NCBI GenBank assembly: GCA_946480715.1
Contig: CAMLKK010000015.1
Coordinates: 1-64,000 of the forward strand
Direction: 5' to 3'
From: an uncultured Bacteriovorax sp.
GTDB taxonomy: Bacteria > Bdellovibrionota > Bacteriovoracia > Bacteriovoracales > Bacteriovoracaceae
DNA: 64,000 nt
Part shown: in pieces, positions 51,152 through 59,572 of the stretch
Layout: each line of letters opens with the position of its first letter
How positions within the stretch are numbered: the stretch's first letter is position 1
The notes under the pieces: model-generated
Seen by the model: the letters and a program-made list of their open reading frames with translations, nothing else
Databases searched by the model: none
What the model was told of the DNA's origin: nothing
Made by a program: the position numbers and the translations under genes

Positions 51152-51503
51152 AGTTTTTATTTCCAATGATCAATTCTACTTCTTGAAAGGCCGGAGAGAG
51201 TGGAACGAAATGGAGAATGTCCCCTTTTTTGAGTTTCACTGTTAATTTTTGATATTTTTCTGGATCAACAGAAACAAATTGAACACTTTTTTGGTTATTA
51301 ACAAGAAGTTTCCCCACCAACCGCACAAGAGTTTTGTTTTCGATGATGACTTCCATATCCCCTTTATACTTTGCTGGAGAAACGACTTTAAACCGATCAT
51401 CAAATGCAGAAACGAGAAATCCATCAAGGGATTCGATAGCGAAGGCCGGTTGAATCAAACTAAGAAACAGGCAAATTTTGAATAATATTTTCATTGCTTT
51501 CAT
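51129..51503 (-). CDS. Small exported protein
   Basis: 124 residues (121 if the start is the ATG at 51494). Signal peptide ends near QPAFAIES. The rest reads as beta strands with Lys at intervals (KLTVKLKKGDILHFVPL). No Cys and no known family. Coupled by a 23-base overlap with the metallophosphoesterase gene. Being exported while its partner is cytoplasmic, any joint function is unclear. Confidence 0.68.
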   Translation of the reverse strand: MKAMKILFKICLFLSLIQPAFAIESLDGFLVSAFDDRFKVVSPAKYKGDMEVIIENKTLVRLVGKLLVNNQKSVQFVSVDPEKYQKLTVKLKKGDILHFVPLSPAFQEVELIIGNKNYEIPAKK

Positions 51504-51587
51504 TTTATCAGGTTTTAGAAAAACGCGTAGATGGAAGGACTATCCTGAGCATTAATGTCAACATTTTAAAAATCCGATAAGCCTGAT

Positions 51588-52100
51588 ATGTTTGGACTCA
51601 TAAAAAAACGCGATCAGAAGATTTCTAAAGAGATGTTTAAAAAGAACTTTTTAAATCATCCCAATCATCAATGGATCAATGAAGATAAAATGATTAAAAG
51701 GAGTTTTGAGATTTTAATCGATTCGCTTCAAGATCAGCATATTCAATTTTTTCATAAACATGAAACTTATTTTATTCCATGCCAGGCCCATCTCAGCTGT
51801 GCCATTGGCAAAACAGGCAACAATCATTTAATTCTCGTCTTTCCAGAACTCATACAGCTTTTAAAATCTGGAAGCGCGTTTCATGGAATTGCTATACTAG
51901 CGCATGAATTAGGTCATGTCTTTCATCAGCACACTGAATTTAAAGTTGAAACATTAACGGCGCAAATTGAAGCTGACAAATTTGCCTTTGATTTGGGCTT
52001 TGGTGAGGAGCTTGAAGAAGTTCTTATGGATCATGTCCACTCTATTGATTGCAGAGTCAGAATTTCCAGACTTACAACCTATCTTCTGACGAAAAAATAA
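51588..52100 (+). CDS. Small M48-like zinc peptidase
   Basis: 170 residues, no signal peptide. The zinc motif HELGH lies at 106-110 (AILAHELGHVFHQH) and a second acidic helix QIEADKFAFDLGF supplies the likely third ligand E128, as in M48-type gluzincins. There are no membrane segments, unlike HtpX. It overlaps the following glycosyltransferase gene by one base (TAATG), placing it at the head of the polysaccharide operon. Could process an operon product or be an unrelated lead gene. Confidence 0.8.
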   Translation: MFGLIKKRDQKISKEMFKKNFLNHPNHQWINEDKMIKRSFEILIDSLQDQHIQFFHKHETYFIPCQAHLSCAIGKTGNNHLILVFPELIQLLKSGSAFHGIAILAHELGHVFHQHTEFKVETLTAQIEADKFAFDLGFGEELEEVLMDHVHSIDCRVRISRLTTYLLTKK

Positions 52101-53263
52101 TGAAAAAAATTATCTTTGTCTCCGGCATTCAGATCTTTCCTCCCGAATCTGGCGGACAACTTAGAAGCGCTAATTTATGTCTGGCCTTGGTTAAACTCGG
52201 TTATAAAGTTGAAATTTATTCTTTGACTGGCAGAAAGAGCGAATATCTCGCATTTAAAAGCAGTGACGAAAATAAAATTTCAGAAAACCTTATAGAGTAT
52301 GTGAATCGTAATCCCCTCTGGGGTGCCGTCCAGTACGCGTTCTACAAATTAGGACTGCCTCCACTATGGTTAACGTGGCTGACGAAAATTTATTGCCCGA
52401 AAATTTTAAAATACAAATTAAATGAAGCAAGCTCAATGGTGCTCGACTTTCCATTTCTCTACCCGCTGGGCAGACTGATTAATCATCAATTAATCGTTAA
52501 CACTCACAATGCTGAATTTGAGCTTTATTCCGAAAGTCCATTCTTAAAAAGCGTTGTAAAAAAAATTGAGCAAGCAGCTTTCAAAAAGGCCAAACGAGTT
52601 CTTTTCTGTAATGAATCTGATTTCCAAAAATTTGATGATGTTTCAGGTGATTTAAAGTCCAAAGTTGCGATTGTCCCCAACGGGATTCACCTTGATAAAT
52701 TCAGGTTTGATCCACAAGATCGATTAAGAATTAGGTCCAGTTACAAAATTGCTGATGATGAAACCGTTTTTCTTTTCACTGGAAGCAAATATATTCCTAA
52801 CGTCAAGGCCTTTAACCAACTCACAGAATGGGCGCAGAGAAATGCAGATCACCTTGTGAGAGAAAAAATCGTACTTTTGATTGCCGGAACTGTTTCCGAG
52901 AATTTTGTCAATTTACCACATCTCATAGTAGTCGGTAGAGTTCCAGAAATGCTGCCGTACTTCTGGGGAGCTGATTTTGGTCTCAATGCTATAACAGAAG
53001 GTTCTGGAACAAATGTGAAAATGATCGAATATCTTGCTGCCAAACTTCCCATCGTTACCACTTCATTTGGCGCCAGAGGAACTATTTTGGTCAACAATAA
53101 AACAGCACTGTTTTATGACGAACAAAACTTGCTTAGCGTGCTCATTAACGCCGCCTCGATGAATAAAGAGCGAAGAGCTGAAATGGCCTTAGAGGCCTTA
53201 CGGGACAATGAAGCTATCGTAGATATGTCCAAGGCGATTAAAAACCTCGCCATTGAATGGTAA
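52100..53263 (+). CDS. GT4-family glycosyltransferase
   Basis: 387 residues from the ATG at 52100, overlapping the peptidase stop; the frame is open from 52049. N-terminal FVSGIQIFPPESGGQLRSANL is the GT-B acceptor domain start. The donor domain has VAIVPNGIHLDKFRF, VFLFTGSKYIPNVKAF and the nucleotide-sugar motif ITEGSGTNVKMIEYLAAKLPIVTT. Transfers a sugar from a nucleotide donor during polysaccharide assembly on the cytoplasmic side. First transferase of the operon 51588-57566. Confidence 0.88.
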   Translation: MKKIIFVSGIQIFPPESGGQLRSANLCLALVKLGYKVEIYSLTGRKSEYLAFKSSDENKISENLIEYVNRNPLWGAVQYAFYKLGLPPLWLTWLTKIYCPKILKYKLNEASSMVLDFPFLYPLGRLINHQLIVNTHNAEFELYSESPFLKSVVKKIEQAAFKKAKRVLFCNESDFQKFDDVSGDLKSKVAIVPNGIHLDKFRFDPQDRLRIRSSYKIADDETVFLFTGSKYIPNVKAFNQLTEWAQRNADHLVREKIVLLIAGTVSENFVNLPHLIVVGRVPEMLPYFWGADFGLNAITEGSGTNVKMIEYLAAKLPIVTTSFGARGTILVNNKTALFYDEQNLLSVLINAASMNKERRAEMALEALRDNEAIVDMSKAIKNLAIEW

Positions 53264-53315
53264 TTTCAAATATTTAAATTATAATTAATTTTATTCAACC
53301 CAATCGAGATCAATT

Positions 53316-54053
53316 ATGACGAAACTCTCTTCAAAAACTATTATCGTAAGCAGCACTCTCGTTTTCATTTTGGCCGGATTTATTTATTGTTTTTCAGCTT
53401 CTAAAGTTTATTCTTCAAAAAGTCATATTGCTATCTTCCGTTTGAAAATCGAAGATCCGGGATCAAACATGGAAGAATCACGCAATCGTTGGATCTGGAT
53501 TCGCGATGGTTTGAATTTAAAAAGTGCTCTCTTTACAGAATTTTTATTAGATGACCTTTTAACAAAAAATGCTGAAGCAAAAGCAGTCGCAAGTAAATTT
53601 CCCAATAAGAGACTGGCCTATGATCATTTCAGCAAAATGATTAATGTTCAGTTTACTGGTGCAGATGAAAATAATTATCTAATTGAAGTTAAAGCACCTA
53701 CTCCACAAATTGCTCTGGAACTTAATTATATGTTATTTAATCGTCTAAAATACCTGGCGGTTGAAGCAGATCAAAAGAAATTTGATGAACTTGTAGCAGA
53801 ATTACGTACAAAACAACAGGAACAAAAAGGTGCGAATTTTGAATTCTACGAAGATAAAATCAATAAATTAACATTCGCTCATATTGTTGAACAAAAACAA
53901 AAGCAATCAGCGGTTGAAGTCATTGCTTCTCCTCAATTAAATGAATCTCCAATCTGGCCTAGAAGTAAAATGATCTTAGTGGTCTGCGCATTCATCGGAT
54001 TCGTATTCGGCCTGGCCTTAGATTATGTTTTAAGATGCACTAAGAGAGCTTAA
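53316..54053 (+). CDS. Wzz-like chain-length / polysaccharide export membrane protein
   Basis: 245 residues with two terminal membrane segments (IIVSSTLVFILAGFIYCFSA near 10-30; KMILVVCAFIGFVFGLALDYVL near 215-240) enclosing a periplasmic helical domain, the Wzz/polysaccharide co-polymerase layout. SESPIWPRSK-like Pro-rich wording before TM2 (NESPIWPRSKM) is typical of that family. It lacks the fused tyrosine-kinase domain. It overlaps the polymerase/ligase gene by one base. Confidence 0.82.
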   Translation: MTKLSSKTIIVSSTLVFILAGFIYCFSASKVYSSKSHIAIFRLKIEDPGSNMEESRNRWIWIRDGLNLKSALFTEFLLDDLLTKNAEAKAVASKFPNKRLAYDHFSKMINVQFTGADENNYLIEVKAPTPQIALELNYMLFNRLKYLAVEADQKKFDELVAELRTKQQEQKGANFEFYEDKINKLTFAHIVEQKQKQSAVEVIASPQLNESPIWPRSKMILVVCAFIGFVFGLALDYVLRCTKRA

Positions 54054-55264
54054 TGGTTTCTTTAACCCAAATACAATCGGTCATTTTTTGTCCATTGTAT
54101 CCAGTGCTCCTTTATCTGTTTCTGGCGGTGACAACTCTGCATGTCGAGAGTTCACTGTTAGTTAGTCTTCGAATAGAATCTTTAACACTTTTATGGACAT
54201 TGTTTGCAACTTGCATTCATTTCATAACAAACAAAGATGAACATAAAGGCCCCATGTATTTCACATTAATACTCGGCCTACTCTTCATCACGACGCCCCT
54301 ACTTAGTTCATTGGCGACTCAAGATTATTTGAATGTTCTCTTAGATGAAGAGTATCAAACTCTCGTAAAAATGATTCTTTTTATTCCTTGTTTGGTTTTA
54401 GTTTTAAAGAAAAAAGAATGGCGTGAAGTCACTCTGGATTTTCTAGTTCTGGCCTATGGAATATTTGCCATTTATTTTCTTTATCGTTATCTCATACTTC
54501 ACGAAGTACGTGATTATGATTTACGTCCTCAATTGAAAATTCGTCATGGTGATGCAAATTTTTTATGCACATTCTTTTCAATGATGATTCCTCTTTCTTT
54601 ATTACAATCTTGGAAATCTCAAGGTCTGAAAAAAATATTGTTTATCGGCACAGCACTCCTATTATCTGTTTGTGTTGTTCTTACTGAATCGAGAATGGGA
54701 CTAATTGCGACTTCAGTTGGAATGCTCTATTTTCTTTCCCGGCCAGTATACCGTTATTCAAAAAGAATAATCCCAGTCATTATATTAATATTCGTAGTGG
54801 CCCTGGGATTTAGTGGGGAAAGAATCCTCAAAAGATTTTCAGATATCCAGGATAAATCAAACTCTGATCGCTTTTTATCATGGGAAAATGGCTTCCAAGT
54901 TTTTACCGATCAACCTTTCTTTGGAGCGGGAATTCATAAGGCCCGCGATTCATTTTATCACAACACTGGTTTCCCTCATTTTCAATCTGAAGCAAAAACG
55001 CTGGAAGTGCATAATACATTCCTTAAAACGCTCGCCGAACTTGGACTTATCGGTTTTAGCGTCTTTTGTTTTGTCTTTTTCTGGCCATGGATAAAAACAA
55101 TTCGTTTGAAATCGGAAGAACGATATTTTTATCTATCATCTCTCATCATATTATCATTATCGATATTAACTATTGGTTTAACGTATAAAGATCTTTTCAT
55201 CCTCCATTTATTTTTGTTGGGTGCCATTGCTTCTTATAACTACCCAGCAATGGATGAAGTCTAG
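54053..55264 (+). CDS. O-antigen ligase / Wzy-type polymerase
   Basis: 403 residues, about ten hydrophobic segments with a large periplasmic loop before the late part. The loop holds AGIHKARDSFYHN and VHNTFLKTLAELGLIG; the H-N-x-x-L motif is the signature of the O-antigen ligase/Wzy superfamily. It either polymerises lipid-linked repeat units or ligates them to an acceptor. The neighbouring Wzz-like gene favours a polymerase role. One-base overlap upstream; the next gene begins within ~10 bases. Confidence 0.85.
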   Translation: MVSLTQIQSVIFCPLYPVLLYLFLAVTTLHVESSLLVSLRIESLTLLWTLFATCIHFITNKDEHKGPMYFTLILGLLFITTPLLSSLATQDYLNVLLDEEYQTLVKMILFIPCLVLVLKKKEWREVTLDFLVLAYGIFAIYFLYRYLILHEVRDYDLRPQLKIRHGDANFLCTFFSMMIPLSLLQSWKSQGLKKILFIGTALLLSVCVVLTESRMGLIATSVGMLYFLSRPVYRYSKRIIPVIILIFVVALGFSGERILKRFSDIQDKSNSDRFLSWENGFQVFTDQPFFGAGIHKARDSFYHNTGFPHFQSEAKTLEVHNTFLKTLAELGLIGFSVFCFVFFWPWIKTIRLKSEERYFYLSSLIILSLSILTIGLTYKDLFILHLFLLGAIASYNYPAMDEV

Positions 55265-55272
55265 GAGTTGTT

Positions 55273-56418
55273 ATTCAAACTTTATTTTTCATCATTTTTT
55301 TTCTGATATGCGCGCATTATGTATTATTCGGTTTTGTTGTACTCATTCTCTCTAAACTATTCAAGAAGAGTCATAGGATAGAAGATATCACTCCAAGTGT
55401 TTCTTTCATCGTGGCCGCATACAACGAAGAGAGAATTATCCGACAAAAGATTGAAAATGATCTCAAGTTGAACTATCCCAAAGATAAATTAGAAATCATC
55501 ATTGTTTCAGATGGATCTAGTGACAAAACACCAGATATCGTGAGTGAATATGCAGCTCAAGGAATTAAAGGCATGCACAGTGCTCCCAGACAGGGAAAAA
55601 CGGCCGCACTCAACAGGGCCATTGCCGAAGCTAAAAATGAAATTCTTATTTTTTCTGATGCTAATTCTATGTTTGAAACTGATGCAATCAAAAAACTTGT
55701 AAGACATTTTGCTGATCCAAGCATCGGCGGTGTTTGTGGAAGAAAAAGCGTTCTTCAAAACTCAGATCGTAAAGCTTCAGGTGGTGACAATCTTTACTGG
55801 AAGTACGAATCAACTCTAAAACAGGCCGAATCAGATTTAGGATCAATTCCAACTGCAGACGGTGAAATCTTTGCGATGAGAAAAGAATTATACCACCCAG
55901 TGGATGCAAAAATTATCAACGATGATATGGCGATCACTTTCGATATCCTTGCTCAAAAAAAGAGAGTTATCTATGATAAATCTGCCGTTACGGTTGAAGA
56001 AGCTTCTATTTCTCTGAAAGATGATTTCAATGTTAAGTCGAGAATGGTTTATGGTGGATTTCAAATCATGGCCCTTTATAAAAACGAATTGAATCCCTTC
56101 ACCAGTTTTTTTGGAATGCAGTTTTTCTTTCATAAGACACTCCGATATCTAATGTGGTTATTGTTGATTCTTATTTTTACAACCAACCTCTTCTGTCTAA
56201 ACAGTCATCCGTTTTACAACATCTTTTTTACGCTACAAGTGCTGTTTTATCTATTTGCATTGATCGGATGGGCGATGGATAAAGCAAATATCAAAAAAAT
56301 TATTCTCTTTTATCTTCCCTACTATTACTGCAACGTAAATCTTGCGGCATTCAAAGGTTTTACTTTCTATCTTAAGCAAAGATCAAACGTGGATGTTTGG
56401 AAAAAGGCAACAAGGTAG
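55273..56418 (+). CDS. GT2-family membrane glycosyltransferase with unusual start
   Basis: Coding character, including a membrane segment (TLFFIIFFLICAHYVLFGF) and SVSFIVAAYNEERII, reaches well upstream of the first standard start (GTG at 55411), which would cut through the nucleotide-binding strand. The frame is open back to 55258, yet holds no ATG, GTG or TTG before 55411. The best candidate is ATT at 55273 with GGAG five bases upstream. Motifs: VSDGSSDKTPDIV, FSDANSMFETDAI, PTADGEIFAMRKE, then two or three C-terminal membrane segments. A processive or capsule-type GT2 on the membrane. Start uncertain; see finding on the T8 tract. Confidence 0.75.
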   Translation: MQTLFFIIFFLICAHYVLFGFVVLILSKLFKKSHRIEDITPSVSFIVAAYNEERIIRQKIENDLKLNYPKDKLEIIIVSDGSSDKTPDIVSEYAAQGIKGMHSAPRQGKTAALNRAIAEAKNEILIFSDANSMFETDAIKKLVRHFADPSIGGVCGRKSVLQNSDRKASGGDNLYWKYESTLKQAESDLGSIPTADGEIFAMRKELYHPVDAKIINDDMAITFDILAQKKRVIYDKSAVTVEEASISLKDDFNVKSRMVYGGFQIMALYKNELNPFTSFFGMQFFFHKTLRYLMWLLLILIFTTNLFCLNSHPFYNIFFTLQVLFYLFALIGWAMDKANIKKIILFYLPYYYCNVNLAAFKGFTFYLKQRSNVDVWKKATR

Positions 56419-56420
56419 AT

Positions 56421-57566
56421 ATGGATTACGACCTAATCAAGAATGAAAATTTCATTGTTTTTGGTGAAGACTTCGCAAGACACCCACATGCTCTCGAACA
56501 TCTCCTGCGTCCGTTGTTTAACGATAATAAATTTATTTGGGTGGAAACTATTGGTCTCCGTTCTCCTAAGCTAAACTTTTATGACTTAAAAAGAATTGGC
56601 GGGAAAATTAAGCAGTGGTTCTTTAAACCGAAAGAAGAATCAATTGTTGTTCCATCGAATGTAATCATAGTCTCGCCTTTCATGCTTCCTTTCACCCAAT
56701 ATTCGTTAGTGAGAAAATTTAATCAGTTCCAGGTTCAAAGAAAAGTTAATGAGGCCATAAGAACAAACAACATTACAAAATTAATCAGCATCGCATCCGT
56801 TCTTAATGCTTGCGATTTTGTAGGTCTCTTTGACGAAAAACTAAAAGTTTACTTTTGCGTAGATGAGTTTTCACTATGGCCGGGCCTAGATATGCAGCTT
56901 GTTTCTGGCTTCGAAAAAAAGCTTATAGCTGCTTCCGATCTCATCATTGTAACATCTGAACCACTTTCACATACAAAGGGAAACAAGCCGCCAATCATCA
57001 CTCATGGTGTTGAATTTGAACATTTCAACATAGGTCAGAAGTCCAAAAAATCGAATCCATATAAGATTTGTTATTTTGGTTTGTTCGATGAAAGAAGCAA
57101 TCAGGATTTGATCTTGAAACTAGCAAATGAAATCCAGGAAGCTGAAATCCATATAATAGGAAATGTTGTTTGTTCAGTGAAAGGACTGAAGGAGAAAAAT
57201 AATATTAAGTTTCACGGTCCTGTCGCCTATTCCCAGCTTCCCGATGCCATAAGAGAAATGGATCTCTTCATACTCCCTTATCAAAAAAATGAACTGACTC
57301 ATTTTATAAATCCGCTTAAGTTGAAAGAATATCTATCCACTGGAAGACCTGTCGTTGCAACTGATTTACCAGAAGTCGTAAAACTAAAAGACTATCTATT
57401 TGTGAGAAGTGATTATGATGATTGGGTGGCCACTATTAAATCCATCATGAATGGTCATCTCGTTCATGATTATCATAAGACTCTAGATTATGTGAAAAAA
57501 AATGAAACATGGAAAGCTAAGGCCCGAACATTATCAGAGCTTATGAAACAACACTTAGCTCGCTAA
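56421..57566 (+). CDS. Glycosyltransferase (GT4-like)
   Basis: 381 residues from the ATG at 56421, three bases after the preceding stop. N-terminal FVFGEDFARHPHALEHLLR; a second Rossmann domain with CYFGLFDERSNQDLILKLA, GNVVCSVKG, YSQLPDAIREMDLFILPY and LKLKEYLSTGRPVVATDLPEV, the usual donor-site segment with conserved Glu. Such proteins assemble exopolysaccharide repeat units. Its 3' end overlaps by 26 bases the end of the convergent deacetylase gene. Confidence 0.85.
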   Translation: MDYDLIKNENFIVFGEDFARHPHALEHLLRPLFNDNKFIWVETIGLRSPKLNFYDLKRIGGKIKQWFFKPKEESIVVPSNVIIVSPFMLPFTQYSLVRKFNQFQVQRKVNEAIRTNNITKLISIASVLNACDFVGLFDEKLKVYFCVDEFSLWPGLDMQLVSGFEKKLIAASDLIIVTSEPLSHTKGNKPPIITHGVEFEHFNIGQKSKKSNPYKICYFGLFDERSNQDLILKLANEIQEAEIHIIGNVVCSVKGLKEKNNIKFHGPVAYSQLPDAIREMDLFILPYQKNELTHFINPLKLKEYLSTGRPVVATDLPEVVKLKDYLFVRSDYDDWVATIKSIMNGHLVHDYHKTLDYVKKNETWKAKARTLSELMKQHLAR

Positions 57567-58416
57567 TGGCAAATGTCCCTTTCCTCTGAGTTTCAATAAG
57601 CTCTTCAATCGTCATAAATTCAAAATCGTTAAGTAATTTAATGAACTTTTCACGATTCGAATTAAGTCCAACATAATGACGGAATTTTTTGAACTTACTT
57701 AATTCCACGCGAGGCTGATCAACATCAAATTCCCACGGATGAAAATACATAACGAGTGGATCTTTGCGGAGAGATTGTTTTAATGAAGTTTTGATAATCG
57801 AATAAGGAAGTAATCTAAAGTAGCCGCCCCCATTAGCAGGAATATTTAACCCAAAAAATTTCCCCTTACACATCGGAACTTCCAAAATTCCATTAACGTC
57901 AGTAAGAGTCGTTGGAAAATCTTTAATTCCATAATCTGGGTGAGTAATTTTAGAAAAAATACTGCTATCGTATTCAATTCCGTTTCGTTTTAAAATATCA
58001 AGCGCCCAATAAGTATCAGTTGTTATCGAAAAGCTCGGCGCACGGAAACCTTTAATCTTTTTCCCAGTGATTCCAGTAAGTACATCAAGCGATTTTTTTA
58101 GATCGATTTCAAACGTCTCAGGAGTCAGAAGATCAATTGGCGTATGAGAATAACCATGACTTGCGATAACATGACCATCATTCATAATTTGCGTTACAAG
58201 TTCCGGACATCTTTCAGCAACCCATCCAAGAATAAAAAAAGTAGCTTTAATATTGCGATTACGAAGTTCATCCAGGATAAATTTCATCCCAACATCAACA
58301 CGTAACTCCTGCTCATCCCATGTCGAAAAATCAAAATGCTCGCGCATATTTCGCACTGTAAACCAGTCTTCCACATCAAAACTGAGAGCAATTTTATTGG
58401 TTGTATAAGCTGACAT
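57541..58416 (-). CDS. Polysaccharide deacetylase (XrtA-locus / DUF3473 type)
   Basis: 291 residues. NodB fold with SFDVEDWF near 13 (catalytic Asp pair), SHGYSHTPIDLL near 108 (metal-binding His-x3-His) and RAPSFSIT, then the C-terminal DUF3473-like part with PANGGGYFRLLPY and YFHPWEFD. This subtype is found with PEP-CTERM/exosortase-linked exopolysaccharide loci; no exosortase is in the window. It removes acetyl groups from the polymer. No signal peptide, as usual for this subtype. It is coupled with the GT4 gene upstream (23-base overlap). Confidence 0.9.
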   Translation of the reverse strand: MSAYTTNKIALSFDVEDWFTVRNMREHFDFSTWDEQELRVDVGMKFILDELRNRNIKATFFILGWVAERCPELVTQIMNDGHVIASHGYSHTPIDLLTPETFEIDLKKSLDVLTGITGKKIKGFRAPSFSITTDTYWALDILKRNGIEYDSSIFSKITHPDYGIKDFPTTLTDVNGILEVPMCKGKFFGLNIPANGGGYFRLLPYSIIKTSLKQSLRKDPLVMYFHPWEFDVDQPRVELSKFKKFRHYVGLNSNREKFIKLLNDFEFMTIEELIETQRKGTFAISELSVVS

Positions 58417-59488
58417 AATTATTCACCATTTCTTTTATTGAAAAAAAATTTTCTACTTTTTCACGACCATTTTCTAAACGAGAGACAATTTCCTCATTCT
58501 CATTTTTTAAATAATGTTCTTTTAATTTCTCAAAAAGCGCTCGTTCATTTTCTTTGTCAAACAAGACAACGATATCTGCCCCGAGTTCTCTATGAGCTAA
58601 AATATCACTGCAGAAACAAAGTTTTTTACACGACATAGCTTCAAGTACTGCAACCGGATGACCTTCGGTATGAGAAGCAGAAATAAAGATATCTCCATTT
58701 TTTAAAACCGAAAGAGCATCATTGGTAAAACCATGAAGAGTGATTTGATCATTCAATTCATTTTCATTTATAAAATCTTGCAGAACCTGAACTTGTTCTA
58801 CGGTTTTTGCCGAACCAGCATGATGAAATTCAAAAGGTATATTGGCCTCTTTTAGATATTTACATGTTTTCATCAAATACATGATGTTTTTTTCATGTGA
58901 AATTCTCGCAATACTCACGAGGCGAAGTGGACCACCAAACAACCTTGATGGTGTTGCAGAAAAAATATCCGTGTCCACACCATTAGCAATAACTTTAAGA
59001 GCACTTTTTTTCATCGAAGGACAGTGTTCAAAAATAGTATCGGCCACAAACTGAGAAACAGCGATAATGTCGCTATAGAAGTAACTCGCGGCCTGAAAAA
59101 AACGAGTGTATTTTTTATGGCGAATGAAATTGATAACCGTATGCTGAGTGTGCACCAGTTTGAGTGAAGGAAAACGCATTTTCAAAAGCACTGCATATTC
59201 GGTTGGCCCGAAATCGTGAGTGTGAAGAACGTCTATCTTATTTTCTTTGATTATTTTGATAAGCGTTTTAACGAGAGTCCAATCTCTGCCGGCAGATTTT
59301 TTATAGGTATAAACAGGAAAACCACTCTCTTGAATTTGTTTTCCTATTCCGCCTAATTCAGAAGTTTCATACGAAAAAAAATGATTATTGGCCTTTTCTT
59401 TAGCATTAACGGCAAGCTGTTCTAATAGGCGCTCAATGCCACCCAAATAAAGGTATTCAACCAAATGTAGAACGTTCTGCTTTTTCAT
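58394..59488 (-). CDS. GT4-family glycosyltransferase
   Basis: 364 residues. Acceptor domain with HLVEYLYLGGIERLLEQLA and HTHDFGPTEYAVLL; donor domain with VIANGVDTDIFSA, RLVSIARISHEKN, LHGFTNDALSVLKNGDIFIS and SHTEGHPVAVLEAMSCKKLC, the E-x7-E nucleotide-sugar site. A retaining sugar transferase in polysaccharide synthesis. It begins the short minus-strand operon that also contains the deacetylase. Confidence 0.9.
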   Translation of the reverse strand: MKKQNVLHLVEYLYLGGIERLLEQLAVNAKEKANNHFFSYETSELGGIGKQIQESGFPVYTYKKSAGRDWTLVKTLIKIIKENKIDVLHTHDFGPTEYAVLLKMRFPSLKLVHTQHTVINFIRHKKYTRFFQAASYFYSDIIAVSQFVADTIFEHCPSMKKSALKVIANGVDTDIFSATPSRLFGGPLRLVSIARISHEKNIMYLMKTCKYLKEANIPFEFHHAGSAKTVEQVQVLQDFINENELNDQITLHGFTNDALSVLKNGDIFISASHTEGHPVAVLEAMSCKKLCFCSDILAHRELGADIVVLFDKENERALFEKLKEHYLKNENEEIVSRLENGREKVENFFSIKEMVNNYVSLYNQ

Positions 59489-59572
59489 GAACTCTATTTA
59501 TCACGGACCGCCCTCAACCTGCCATTCCCTTGGGAAATGTGTAAATTTGACAGAGCAAAGTGGTCCGTTTGT

